A DNA stretch of 64,000 nucleotides, from the NCBI RefSeq assembly GCF_900188145.1, contig NZ_FZOJ01000003.1, forward strand, positions 62,001-126,000, in the 5' to 3' direction. This document shows positions 49,477 through 58,276 of this stretch, piece by piece; position 1 is the stretch's first letter, and each line of letters opens with the position of its first letter. The notes under the pieces were generated by a model. It was not told the origin of the DNA. It did not search any database and saw only the letters and a list, made by a program, of their open reading frames with translations. Source of the stretch: Anaerovirgula multivorans. Lineage in GTDB: Bacteria; Bacillota; Clostridia; Peptostreptococcales; Natronincolaceae. Made by a program: the position numbers and the translations under genes.

Positions 49477-50547
49477 TTAATAAAATGGAGCAAACATTGT
49501 CATAAATAATAGTTCGTAAAAGTCTATACTATTTTCAGCATGAATATCAGGTATTTCAATAGCTATTTGTTTGTTAATATCCCAAGTATCCGCCTCAGCC
49601 TTTACAGCAAGCCCTATGGACTGGTCATCCTCCTTAAAACTAATGGTTGCTTCGGTAATGGCTTTTACAACATTTGATTTATTATCAATAAACACATTAT
49701 TTTGTATCTTGAAATTCTCAAAGTTCACATTCTGACGGATTTCATCAAACAACGCATCTATATCTTCGTCAGAAGCTTCTAAGATTTCTTCCAGATCACG
49801 TTTAAAGTCCTCTTCAGATGAATATGGGTCTACAGAGGATAAAATCTTAAATATCTGATTTCTAAACTCTTCATCCTTTAACATAGTTATAAGATTTTTT
49901 ACTATATTGATAAGCTCTTCTTCATTAATGATGATCTCTATCTCTCTTGCCTTAACATTTTCAGTTCCAGCAGTAACACTTTGTTCTCCCTTATCTACTA
50001 ACGCACTTTCACTTAAGGCATCTATACTAGAAGCTGCTATTTTTCTATATAATGCCATTAATTCTTCTTCATCAAAGTCTTTCAAATCCTGTTGTTCGGG
50101 CGCAAATTCCTCCATCAATGCATCTAGATCCATCACTATGTATTTATCAGCAAAACTTGGATCTCCGAAAAGCTGAGCTAGGAAAGGCATATGTATAGCA
50201 ATTGTGTTGTCATATTGATATAAGCTGGCACTAAATGACATACCTCCTAAATCTAGTTTAAGCTCTGCTGCTGTTTTTTCTTCATTAAGATCGGTTTTTC
50301 CTTCTATAATGAGTTTAGCATTATTCAACATGTTGGCATACATAGCTAATTCTGGATCATAAATATTTGATGTGTTTACATTTAAGGAAAGTGCCATTTT
50401 AAATTGAGATGTATTGATCTCTTCTTCATTCAATATCGCCTCTGACAATGCTTCCCTAGCTGTCTTTGGTTTGCTGCAGGCTGTAAGCATTGTTATCATC
50501 ATTATTGCAATCAGTAAAAATATCAGTCCCCGTTTTCTCTTAATCAT
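49477..50547 (-). CDS. Lipoprotein of an ABC export operon
   Basis: A 356-aa lipoprotein (signal ends MLTACSKPK). The mature part starts with a helical ALSEAILNEEEINTSQFKMALSLNVN and continues with beta-rich phrases (KLIIEGKTDLNEEKTAAELKLDLGGMSFSASLYQ; IKNNVFIDNKSNVVKAI-like). The middle is acidic and helical (SSEEDFKRDLEEILEASDEDIDALFDEI). This resembles large exported lipoproteins with a LolA/LppX-like fold, but I am not sure. It sits between the ATPase and permease genes and may act as the outer binding partner of the exporter. Confidence 0.65.
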   Translation of the reverse strand: MIKRKRGLIFLLIAIMMITMLTACSKPKTAREALSEAILNEEEINTSQFKMALSLNVNTSNIYDPELAMYANMLNNAKLIIEGKTDLNEEKTAAELKLDLGGMSFSASLYQYDNTIAIHMPFLAQLFGDPSFADKYIVMDLDALMEEFAPEQQDLKDFDEEELMALYRKIAASSIDALSESALVDKGEQSVTAGTENVKAREIEIIINEEELINIVKNLITMLKDEEFRNQIFKILSSVDPYSSEEDFKRDLEEILEASDEDIDALFDEIRQNVNFENFKIQNNVFIDNKSNVVKAITEATISFKEDDQSIGLAVKAEADTWDINKQIAIEIPDIHAENSIDFYELLFMTMFAPFY

Positions 50548-50606
50548 ACTTCTACCCCCTCTATTTTTTGACTCTAGCCTATATTAACATATCCTTATAT
50601 TCTTGT

Positions 50607-51347
50607 CTATACAGTAGTTTTCTGTTGAAAGAAAAATTTCATAACTTCCTCTTCAAAAGTTTTAACAGTATCAAGTCCGTATTTTTTTAATTCCTTTATC
50701 GATTGATCAGCTATGATTTTTCCCTCATTTAAAAGAAGAATTCGGGTACAAAGATTAAGTATTTCATCCGTATGATGAGAAGCATATAAGATCGAGGTAC
50801 CTTTGTTTTTTAAATCCTCCATGGCCTTTAATATATATTGCTTTGACTGTAAGTCTATTCCTACAGTTGGTTCATCCATAACCAAAATCTCAGGACTATT
50901 TAATAAAGCCACCGCTATATTGATTCGTCTCTTCATACCCCCTGATAATTCTTTGATTTTTTGGGTTTCTTTTAAGGATATAGCCACCATTTCTCCTGCT
51001 TCTTCACTTTTTATTCTTAGTTCTTCTCCCTTTAATCCATACAGCTCTCCGAAAAAATATAGATTTTCTTTTGCAGTCATATTGCCGTAAAGGGCAATCT
51101 CCTGAGGTACAAAGCCCATCAATCTTCTTATCTCCTTGTGTTCTTGAAGCCTTTTCTCATAATAAAGCACAGATCCTTTTGTAGGTTTTAGAAGCGTAGC
51201 AGCGATAGAAAGTATTGTAGACTTCCCTGCACCGTTTGGCCCTAACAATCCCACAATTTCTCCTTTTCCTAAAGTAAAACTTATGGCTTCTATTACTTTA
51301 TTCGTTTTGTATCCATATTCAACATCTTGAAATTCTAATATCTTCAT
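50607..51347 (-). CDS. ABC transporter ATP-binding protein
   Basis: A 246-aa ATPase; the ATG at 51347 follows AGGGG, with an in-frame TTG 9 bp upstream as an alternative. Walker A is LLGPNGAGKSTILS (~residue 36), the Q-loop is FVPQEIALYGNMTA, the signature is ELSGGMKRRINIA (~135), Walker B is PEILVMDEPTVGID and the H-loop is LYASHHTDEI. The GGM signature and length are typical of ATPases that pair with ABC-2 permeases. It is the first gene of the four-gene operon down to 46972. Confidence 0.94.
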   Translation of the reverse strand: MKILEFQDVEYGYKTNKVIEAISFTLGKGEIVGLLGPNGAGKSTILSIAATLLKPTKGSVLYYEKRLQEHKEIRRLMGFVPQEIALYGNMTAKENLYFFGELYGLKGEELRIKSEEAGEMVAISLKETQKIKELSGGMKRRINIAVALLNSPEILVMDEPTVGIDLQSKQYILKAMEDLKNKGTSILYASHHTDEILNLCTRILLLNEGKIIADQSIKELKKYGLDTVKTFEEEVMKFFFQQKTTV

Positions 51348-51468
51348 TTTTTTCAACCCCTATTTCATCTTGTGACTCTACATACTATTATATACGAATA
51401 ATAGAAAAGACTCCACATTAAATCTGCTACGTAGACATGAGGACACAAAACTGGTGAAATGGAAAGAG

Positions 51469-51492
51469 AACTCCGAATTCAATTTCGGAGTT
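51469..51492 (-). terminator. Hairpin after cobT
   Basis: AACTCCGAA / TTCGGAGTT stem 7 bp after the cobT stop. The T-run is weak, so it is at best a moderate terminator. Confidence 0.5.
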
Positions 51493-51498
51493 AAGAAG

Positions 51499-52548
51499 TT
51501 AAATAGAGATACCTGCCTCTTCAAATGTAATCATACTATTGATCATGTGACATGCAGCTTCAATGATTGGGAATACTAAAGCTGCTCCAGAGCCCTCTCC
51601 AAGACATAAATCCATATAAATCATAGGCTGGACACCTAATAATTCCGATGCTTTTTTACCTCCTACTTCTGCTGATGCATGGGAAGGTATTAAATAGTTT
51701 TTCACATTTGGGGCGATTTCTACAGCTATTAATGCAGCAGCTGTAGAAATATAGCCGTCCACTACAACGGGTATTCTATTAGCAGCTGCTGCCAGCATCA
51801 CGCCTGCCATTCCACCTATCTCAAGACCACCAACCTTAGACAGTACATCAATAGCATCAGAAGCGTTAGGCATATTCGCAATGATAGCCTTTTCTATTAC
51901 CTTGGCCTTGTGCTGAATCTCTTCTGGAGAAAGTCCTGCGCCTCTGCCAGTTATCTCCTTAGGATCAAAACCCCCTAAAACTGCTATAATTGCTGTGCTA
52001 GCTGTGGTATTTCCTATTCCCATTTCACCTGTTCCCAGTAAGTTAACGCCCTTTTTAATTTCATCTGTAGCCACTTCAATTCCTACTTCTAGGGCTTTTA
52101 TAGCTTCTTCTCTTGTCATGGCAGGTCCCTTTGCCATATTATCAGTTCCATATTTAATCTTTCTCATAAGTACGCCACAACCAGCCTCTAAGTCTGCCTT
52201 TACTCCTATATCTACAGTAACAATCTTAGCTCCTGAAGCCTTTGCTAAGGTGCATACCCCTGTAACTCCCCTTGGAAAATTCATGGTTTGCATAACTGTC
52301 ACCGCTTGAGGATTACCAGCTACCCCCTCTTCATAGACCCCATGATCTGCTGCCATGACAATGATGGCTTTGTTATCCACCACAGGGTGAATATTTCTAG
52401 TGATTCCCGCTAATTGTACAGCTATATCCTCCAATCGTCCTAAGCTCTTTGGTGGCTTTATCAGGTTGTCCACCCTCACCCTAGCTTTTTCCATCACCTC
52501 ATTGTCTAGCCCGCTAATCATATCAATGGTTTTCTGTAATAGTTTCAC
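51499..52548 (-). CDS. cobT: Nicotinate-nucleotide--dimethylbenzimidazole phosphoribosyltransferase
   Basis: A 349-aa protein of normal length. The family signatures are present: KPPKSLGRLEDIAVQLAGI near the N-terminus, VMAADHGVYEEGVAGNPQAVT (~65), LLGTGEMGIGNTTASTA (~170), TGRGAGLSPEEIQHK and the C-terminal MDLCLGEGSGAALVFP with the catalytic Glu. It makes alpha-ribazole phosphate for the lower ligand of cobalamin. The gene is alone behind a cobalamin riboswitch and terminator, so it is repressed when B12 is sufficient. No other cob genes are in the window. Confidence 0.97.
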   Translation of the reverse strand: MKLLQKTIDMISGLDNEVMEKARVRVDNLIKPPKSLGRLEDIAVQLAGITRNIHPVVDNKAIIVMAADHGVYEEGVAGNPQAVTVMQTMNFPRGVTGVCTLAKASGAKIVTVDIGVKADLEAGCGVLMRKIKYGTDNMAKGPAMTREEAIKALEVGIEVATDEIKKGVNLLGTGEMGIGNTTASTAIIAVLGGFDPKEITGRGAGLSPEEIQHKAKVIEKAIIANMPNASDAIDVLSKVGGLEIGGMAGVMLAAAANRIPVVVDGYISTAAALIAVEIAPNVKNYLIPSHASAEVGGKKASELLGVQPMIYMDLCLGEGSGAALVFPIIEAACHMINSMITFEEAGISI

Positions 52549-52582
52549 ACTATCCTCTCCTTATCATATTATTGAAAAAAAT

Positions 52583-52628
52583 AAAAGTCTACAGTTTATT
52601 AGTGATTACCAATAAACTGTAGACTTTT
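52583..52628 (-). terminator. Cobalamin-riboswitch terminator
   Basis: AAAAGTCTACAGTTTATT / AATAAACTGTAGACTTTT stem with a T-run on the minus strand, between the aptamer and cobT. Confidence 0.9.
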
Positions 52629-52639
52629 CCATCATCCAC

Positions 52640-52803
52640 GTTTCATAAAGTATCTAGGCAGGTCTCCTGACTAAGGTTCTTCGCTCCCCTGCACCTTCCC
52701 AGACAAAATATCTAGTGGTATTCGCAGTGAAGCTCCCCCTCACAGTGGCGGGTCCGCTGAAGATTTACACTTCATTCCCTATTCTCCTCAAAAAGAGGCA
52801 CCT
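52640..52803 (-). ncRNA. Cobalamin riboswitch
   Basis: The minus strand shows AGGTGCC, AATAGGGAA, the CAGCGGACCCGCCACTGTG core, GGGAAGG and the B12 box AGTCAGGAGACCTGCC near the 3' end. It lies directly upstream of a terminator and cobT. Confidence 0.96.
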
Positions 52804-52868
52804 ATTACTTTCTATACTATTTTCTCTTATTATAATATAACATACGGAAATTATCGTCAATAACTTTG

Positions 52869-54215
52869 TTATCCTTCCCATTGAACCTCAACAGTCTTCC
52901 ATCTGCCCCGCTTATAACGAACTAACATCAATAAAGCCTCCACCATAAACTGCAGGGCTGTGGCTGCCCACACATAAGCGACATGTAATTGAAGTACAAA
53001 TACGATTAAATAAATCAAAGGCATTCTCACAAGGAGATTGGTCACAAGAGAAATTTTGAAGGGTCCCTTTGTATCTCCTGCTCCCTTTAGAGCCCCTGAT
53101 AAAACGATGGCTATGGCAATGGGGATTTGTTCAAAAGCTCCTACCCTTAAACAGACAGCAGCTATAGATACCGTCTCTTGATTTGTACTAAACAGCCTCA
53201 TAATAGAGTAGGGTATACTAAAGAAGACTATGGCTACCAACCCCATCAGAATAGATGCAAAGAGGGTAGATTTTTTCGCGCTCTCATTGGCATCTTCTAT
53301 ATTTTTATCCCCTAAATTTTGTCCTACTAGGGTAGTAGCCGCTATGGCAAACCCATAGCCTGGCATAAAGGATATAGACTCTGCTGCTACCGCAAGAGAG
53401 TGAGCTGCAAAAGCCACAGTTCCCAATTGCGCTATCCAAAAAGCAGAAATCAACCTACTACCTTCATTCATAAGCATTTCCAGTCCCGCTGGAACACTAA
53501 GATTTACAATACTTTTTATTGTCTTACAATCCCATTTAAAAAAGTAGTCGTGCCTCAACTTTATTCCTGACTTTCCCCTTAGAAGAAAAAATATGGTAAT
53601 ACAAGCTCCTAGTGCCTGTGCAGCGCTTGTTGCAATAGCTGCTCCCCTCACCCCCATTTCAGGGAAACCAAACTTACCAAAGATCAAGACATAATCTCCA
53701 ACAATATTAAAGACATTGGCAACAATGGCAGAAATTAAGGGAATAACAGTATTGCCAGTTCCTCTTAAAATGCCATTTCCAATCACCAATGGTATATAGA
53801 AAAAAAGACCTATAAAAACAATTCTTAGATAGTCTGATCCAAGGATAATAACCTCGGGATCCTCTATGATGGTGGTGAAAATATTTCTTGCATGGATAAT
53901 CCCCAAGATTCCTAAGACACAGCTTATAAGAACGCCTATTAATAATGCCTGTGCTCCTATGTATTCAGCCTTATCCTTCTCCTTTGCACCAATATACCTC
54001 GCCACCATAGCAGTGGCTCCGATTCCCAATGCTCCAAAAATATTACCTATTGTAAACATGATGTGAGCTCCTAGATTTACCGAAGAAATAGCAGCTGGAG
54101 TCAATCTTCCTACCATAGCGGTATCTGCTGTCCACACTAGAGTATGCATCATCATTTCCATAATGGCAGGCCAGGCTAATAACAGTATTTGTTTTGATAT
54201 ATTTTTATTTTTCAA
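52869..54215 (-). CDS. MATE family efflux transporter
   Basis: A 448-aa membrane protein with twelve segments in two similar halves. It starts at TTG, 9 nt after GGAGG. Motifs are LAWPAIMEMMMHTLVWTADTAMVGRLTPAAI near the N-terminus, GIGATAMVARYIGAKEK (~60) and the half-repeat GFAIAATTLVGQNLGDKN (~280). MATE proteins export drugs or metabolites using Na+ or H+. A c-di-GMP-I riboswitch lies in the leader, about 65 bp before the start. The substrate may then be linked to c-di-GMP-controlled processes such as biofilm or surface life; this is inference. Confidence 0.93.
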   Translation of the reverse strand: MKNKNISKQILLLAWPAIMEMMMHTLVWTADTAMVGRLTPAAISSVNLGAHIMFTIGNIFGALGIGATAMVARYIGAKEKDKAEYIGAQALLIGVLISCVLGILGIIHARNIFTTIIEDPEVIILGSDYLRIVFIGLFFYIPLVIGNGILRGTGNTVIPLISAIVANVFNIVGDYVLIFGKFGFPEMGVRGAAIATSAAQALGACITIFFLLRGKSGIKLRHDYFFKWDCKTIKSIVNLSVPAGLEMLMNEGSRLISAFWIAQLGTVAFAAHSLAVAAESISFMPGYGFAIAATTLVGQNLGDKNIEDANESAKKSTLFASILMGLVAIVFFSIPYSIMRLFSTNQETVSIAAVCLRVGAFEQIPIAIAIVLSGALKGAGDTKGPFKISLVTNLLVRMPLIYLIVFVLQLHVAYVWAATALQFMVEALLMLVRYKRGRWKTVEVQWEG

Positions 54216-54279
54216 TACAAGTATCCTCCTGCCTCAATAAATATCTACTATAAATCTATGATTAAATATATCATAAATA

Positions 54280-54356
54280 AATAGCACTTTCCACCCAGAC
54301 TATGACTAGCCCCTTTAGCTTTGCGTCACTATCTTTCAATAGCTTTACCAAATATT
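54280..54356 (-). ncRNA. Cyclic di-GMP-I (GEMM-I) riboswitch
   Basis: The minus strand reads GGTAAAGCTATTGAAAGATAGTGACGCAAAGCTAAAGGGGCTA (given in parts: AGCTATT-GAAA-GATAGT hairpin, then GACGCAAAGC, then AAGGGGCTA) and later GTCTGGGTGG. The GAAA tetraloop next to GACGCAAAGC is the mark of the class. No clear terminator lies between it and the MATE gene, so control may act on translation. Confidence 0.75.
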
Positions 54357-54434
54357 TATTTATGTTAGTTATCATTATAAAGAGTAATGTATGGGTTTAA
54401 GCGCTACAATGGTGCTGCTAAATTTCTCGGATTT

Positions 54435-54929
54435 CTAGACCTCTAGATACCGTACTTTGTTTCCGGATTTATCAAGAAAATATTGAAAATCCTCTGTAGT
54501 GATTGTCAAAGTAGCAGTATTTACATTAGGGTGAAAGTTAATGAGTTCTCCCTTCTTTATCAGGTCCTCATCTATAATTACCTCTACCTCCTTATTGGTA
54601 TCGTTAATAATACCAAAGGGTGAAACAGAACCTGCTTCTAGACCTAGATATTTTTCTAATCTTTGTTCTGAGGCAAAGCTGAGTTTCCCAACCCCAATCT
54701 CCCCAGATAGCCTATTGATATCTAGCCGTTTAGAGTTCTTCATAACCACAAGATAATGAAGGTTGCCTTTACTATTTTTCAAAAATAAGTTTTTACAATG
54801 AATGCCTTCAATATCTCCACATAGCCGTTCTGCCTCTGGCACAGTATAAACTGCAGGATGCCGATGCAGTTTATAAGAAATATTTAATAACTCTAAATGA
54901 TCAAAAACCTTTTTTTCTCTATCCACCAT
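54435..54929 (-). CDS. YbaK/ProX-type aminoacyl-tRNA deacylase domain protein (PrdX-like)
   Basis: A 164-aa protein of the prolyl-tRNA-synthetase-associated (YbaK) fold. Key phrases are YKLHRHPAVYTVPEAERLC near residue 18, GIHCKNLFLKNSKGNLHYLVVM (~40-60) with the conserved Lys, GVGKLSFASEQRLEKYLGLEAGSVSPFGI (~85-110) and FHPNVNTATLTI at the end. It should edit mischarged tRNA (Ala-tRNA-Pro type). Homologues named PrdX occur near D-proline reductase genes, which are not seen here. The start has GGAAGGGAATG upstream. It is a single gene. Confidence 0.9.
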   Translation of the reverse strand: MVDREKKVFDHLELLNISYKLHRHPAVYTVPEAERLCGDIEGIHCKNLFLKNSKGNLHYLVVMKNSKRLDINRLSGEIGVGKLSFASEQRLEKYLGLEAGSVSPFGIINDTNKEVEVIIDEDLIKKGELINFHPNVNTATLTITTEDFQYFLDKSGNKVRYLEV

Positions 54930-55309
54930 AACCCTTTCATTCCCTTCCTCTTTTGTTTTTTTCTATTATACAAAAAATAAAACTATACCTTCTCTTTATT
55001 ATACAATAAATCTTATACAATACAGAAAAAGCATGATTATTTCTTTGTTATCATTTTTAGTAAACCCTCTTCTTCACTAACCTTCCATTTAATTGGTTTA
55101 GGTAATTTAATAACTACGAAATTCTTTATGCAACTAACACTTATTTGCTATTTCAATAAGAGACCTTGTATTGAAACAAAAAACACAAAACCCCTCTCCT
55201 CCTGTATTTTGAGCCTAACAACATACAAGAAAAGCGAGGTTAAATATAGATGTTAAAAAATCAACACTATTTAAACCTTATATTATTTGATTAAACCCTA
55301 AATATTTAT
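54930..55309. other. Gene-free AT-rich stretch
   Basis: I see no frame with a ribosome site, no tRNA and no convincing terminator. A weak stem (AACCCCTC / GAGGTT, about 55187-55240) is the only structure. The palindromic repeat begins at its right end. Confidence 0.4.
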
Positions 55310-55386
55310 CTATACAGGTGTACGCCCCTAAATTTTAATATACTTACTAAAGGTTACATTTGCAATCCTCGGCTATGATTTTCTCA
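55310..55386. repeat. Palindromic intergenic repeat, copy 3 (partial)
   Basis: Left half only: CTATACAGGTGTACGCC, TAAATTTTAATATAC, then TTACATTTGCA as in copy 2. The right arms are lost. It stands just before the stop of the SSB-like gene. Confidence 0.7.
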
Positions 55387-55406
55387 ATCAATTTATGAAT
55401 ATATTT

Positions 55407-56042
55407 CTATTCTTCTTCTTCATCAACCTTTTCCATTTTGGAAATGGACACTTCGTAGGCTACTCTATTGATAGCTGTGCCATCACCTAATTTCTTTTGA
55501 TACTGCCTGCTTTGTATTCGTCCCCATATTCTAATGCGATTTCCCACATCTAGCTTTGATGAAAATCTAGCATTTCTACCCCAAGCGATACAGGGAATAT
55601 AGTCAGACTTATTATAGGACCTATTGACAGCTACTAATAAATCTGTAATCTCTCTTCCGAAAGGTGTTTCCCTATATATTGGTTGTTTACAGATAAATCC
55701 GTCCAAATAGATCTGATTAGGATTTTTTACTTCCTCTTCATCTGTTTTAACAATATCTCGAACAAATATTGTTAAAACTAATTTATTATTACCATTAATA
55801 AATTTATTGTAAGACCTCAACTGACCCTCAACATTAACATAATCTCCATCCTTTAATTGCAGATCCACTAGAAGTCTTTCGGAAACAGTTAAAGGCAAAT
55901 GATCGCTGGAATCACTCAGTCGAGGTATTTCTATTGTATATAAGTAAAAACCTTCTCCGTAGATTTCATGGCTAAATTCTCTCTCTCCCAGTATTTTCCC
56001 AACTAACGTTACAGTATTACTCTCCATCACATGGTCTGACAT
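55407..56042 (-). CDS. SSB-like protein with two OB folds
   Basis: A 211-aa protein; the ATG at 56042 is preferred over a TTG 9 bp upstream that lies on the ribosome site. Residues ~6-105 form a first OB-like unit (NTVTLVGKILGEREFSHE..., DYVNVEGQLRSYN). Residues ~112-200 form a second, closer to bacterial SSB (NQIYLDGFICKQPIYRETPFGREITDLLVAVNR, DYIPCIAWGRNARFSSKLDVGNRIRIWGRIQSRQYQKK). The tail is acidic (KVDEEEE). It likely binds single-stranded DNA; it lacks the standard DDDIPF-type tip. Such proteins occur as accessory SSBs in clostridia. Confidence 0.82.
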   Translation of the reverse strand: MSDHVMESNTVTLVGKILGEREFSHEIYGEGFYLYTIEIPRLSDSSDHLPLTVSERLLVDLQLKDGDYVNVEGQLRSYNKFINGNNKLVLTIFVRDIVKTDEEEVKNPNQIYLDGFICKQPIYRETPFGREITDLLVAVNRSYNKSDYIPCIAWGRNARFSSKLDVGNRIRIWGRIQSRQYQKKLGDGTAINRVAYEVSISKMEKVDEEEE

Positions 56043-56164
56043 AACACCCAAATCCCCTTTCTATTCTTATGTTTATTTTTGGACGAATCTATAAACATTA
56101 TTATTCATAAACTAAGGAGATTATGTCTTTTAACAGCATCTTTTATGAAAATTTTTAAAATATA

Positions 56165-57655
56165 TTAATGTCTAGGTATTATGTCTGGAAATTTTCTTTT
56201 TTCATTTATTTTTTCCACATACTTGCTTGCTTTTATTATACTCATACATACTTCAGCACCATGATTCATTCCTTGAGCTCCCAAGAGCATTAGCATATCT
56301 CCCTTTTCTAACATGTTAACTGCTTTTTTGATGCTGTCTTTTAGATTATCTTGATACTTAAAAAAGATATTATTTCTACTCAAAACCTTAATAAAGATAT
56401 CCCTTTCTTCTTTACTAACAACATCCATGAAATCCGTATAATCGGAGCTAGAGGTTATAATCATATCCTCTATTTTAAGTATTGGATGCCACTGCTTTAA
56501 TACTTCTGCTATTTCATAATTTATATCTATCCCTCTACTGCCTCTAATGGCATTGACAATATACAAATTACGGTACTGCATACTTTGAATGCTCTCAAAT
56601 ACTGCCTCATAGCTGGCTGGATTATGGGAGAAATCATCAATAATGGTGTACGCTCCCTTATAAATAATCTCCATTCTCCTGGGTACACCAGCAAAGTTTT
56701 TTATGGAATTCGCTATCTGATTTATAGGCACGTCCAAAATCAAACCACAGGTTACAGCTGCTAATATGTTATAAATATTATGTTTTCCTAAAAGGCTGGT
56801 TTTGATTGGATATTCAAAGGCTTCTATATCTACACCAGCCATAGTGGTTAACCCTCTTTGCAAACAAAAAGTAAAGGAGGTTGTAAAATCTGTGTCGATA
56901 CTGGATGCAGTAATGGTAGCCTTAGCACCTAATCCGTAAGTAACCACAAGAATATGATTGTTATTATCTAATAGTCTCAAACTATGATCATCGTCCAAAT
57001 TAATTATTGCTATCTTTCCCTGAGGTAAATAATCAAACAGCTTTTTCTTTGAAGCGATATAATCTTCTAATGTCTTATGAAAGTTCATATGGTCTCTTTC
57101 AATATTGGTATGAATAGCAATATCATATTTAATCCCCCACACCCTGTCATTTTTCAAACCATGAGAGGATACCTCCATTACTACAACCTCTACCTTTTCC
57201 TTCACCATTTTGTTTAGATAAGCGTAGATTACTTCAGCATCGGGGGTTGTGAGCTTTGTTTTATATTCTTTATCATTAATCTTTACATTTAAAGTGCCTA
57301 TTAGTCCGGTAGAAATGCCATAGCTTTTTAGCATATGATAGATCAAATGAGTTGTAGTTGTTTTGCCATTAGTTCCAGTTACACCAATAACCTTCAGTTT
57401 TTCAGAAGGGTAATCGTAGAAAGCATTACATAAATCCCCTAATATTTGTCTAGAGTTCTCCACTTTTTTTACAAGTACGTTCTCCTTGACTATGTCACTT
57501 TCAGTAAAAATAATAGAGGCACCTTTATCTATGGCCTCATCAATAAAATCATTACCATCTTTTTCTTCTCCTTTTAATGCCACAAATACATAGCCCTTCT
57601 TAACTTTTCGAGAATCACAAGTAACACCTTTAATCTCTATATTATCAATAATCAT
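56165..57655 (-). CDS. MurE-like Mur ligase (non-canonical specificity)
   Basis: A 496-aa Mur ligase. The N-terminal UDP-binding domain has GVTCDSRKVKKGYVFVALKG (~residue 10). The ATP loop is VIGVTGTNGKTTTTHLIYHML (~90), the carbamoyl-Lys region is TTPDAEVIY...VMEVSSHGLKNDRVWGI, and IIDDFSHNPASYEAVFESI marks the third domain. The C-terminal segment, where MurE has the diaminopimelate motif D-N-P-R, reads SSSDYTDFMDVV, so it probably adds a different amino acid or acts outside peptidoglycan. It is a single gene with GAGGAGATG before the ATG, not in a mur operon. Confidence 0.82.
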   Translation of the reverse strand: MIIDNIEIKGVTCDSRKVKKGYVFVALKGEEKDGNDFIDEAIDKGASIIFTESDIVKENVLVKKVENSRQILGDLCNAFYDYPSEKLKVIGVTGTNGKTTTTHLIYHMLKSYGISTGLIGTLNVKINDKEYKTKLTTPDAEVIYAYLNKMVKEKVEVVVMEVSSHGLKNDRVWGIKYDIAIHTNIERDHMNFHKTLEDYIASKKKLFDYLPQGKIAIINLDDDHSLRLLDNNNHILVVTYGLGAKATITASSIDTDFTTSFTFCLQRGLTTMAGVDIEAFEYPIKTSLLGKHNIYNILAAVTCGLILDVPINQIANSIKNFAGVPRRMEIIYKGAYTIIDDFSHNPASYEAVFESIQSMQYRNLYIVNAIRGSRGIDINYEIAEVLKQWHPILKIEDMIITSSSDYTDFMDVVSKEERDIFIKVLSRNNIFFKYQDNLKDSIKKAVNMLEKGDMLMLLGAQGMNHGAEVCMSIIKASKYVEKINEKRKFPDIIPRH

Positions 57656-57857
57656 TTACTCATCTCCTCTATATCCGCTTCTTCACAGTAGTAATATATT
57701 TTGTAGTTGATGAGTAAATTATGTATTTTGGATTGATAGTTAGTTTACTTTCTTTTGTCTTCCTGAAGAATTCATTGTGTAGTAATATTAATATTCATAT
57801 CTTACATTCAGATACAGCTATCTCTTCTATCTTCATATGATCACCTTTGTATACACT

Positions 57858-58262
57858 TTATTCTTCTTCCGAGATTAATCCTAGCCTTTTCAAAACCTCG
57901 ACAAACTTGGCTGTATTTATAGGCTTAGCAGCATAGGCTTCGCTACCGATCTCAAATGCATTCTGTACAAATTGTGTTTCTGCTAGAGCTGTGGTCATAA
58001 TAACTTTAGAACGTCTTTCAGGAAGGATTCCCTGTTGAGTTTCCAAATCCCTAATTGCCTTCAAAGCCTTTACCCCATCTACCTTAGGCATCATAATATC
58101 CAGACAGATAAGATCATATGGTTTTTTCTCTTTAAAGGCCATCAAAAAAGCATCCAAAGCTTCCAAACCATCTACCACTAAATCACATTCCCCATACTTT
58201 GAAAGAAATTTGAATAAAAATTTTCTACTTGCTAAATCATCTTCTGCTATAAGTATTCTCAC
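57858..58262 (-). CDS. Single-domain response regulator
   Basis: A 134-aa receiver. The GTG at 58262 follows AAAGGAGG; an ATG 21 bp upstream would include the site in the coding region. Motifs are ILIAEDDLASRKFL, YDLICLDIMMPKVDGVKAL (phospho-Asp ~55), KVIMTTALAE (T) and AYAAKPINTAKF (K). No output domain follows, so it passes the signal by protein contact. It starts 14 bp after the hybrid kinase stop and is the likely last step of that phosphorelay. Confidence 0.92.
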   Translation of the reverse strand: MRILIAEDDLASRKFLFKFLSKYGECDLVVDGLEALDAFLMAFKEKKPYDLICLDIMMPKVDGVKALKAIRDLETQQGILPERRSKVIMTTALAETQFVQNAFEIGSEAYAAKPINTAKFVEVLKRLGLISEEE

Positions 58263-58276
58263 TTCTCTACCTCCTT

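Noticed and set aside
57790..57831. 13-codon frame (MKIEEIAVSECKI) with a ribosome-like AAAGGTG site on the minus strand after the response regulator
   Set aside because: Very short, no terminator or conservation evidence; possibly a decayed gene start.
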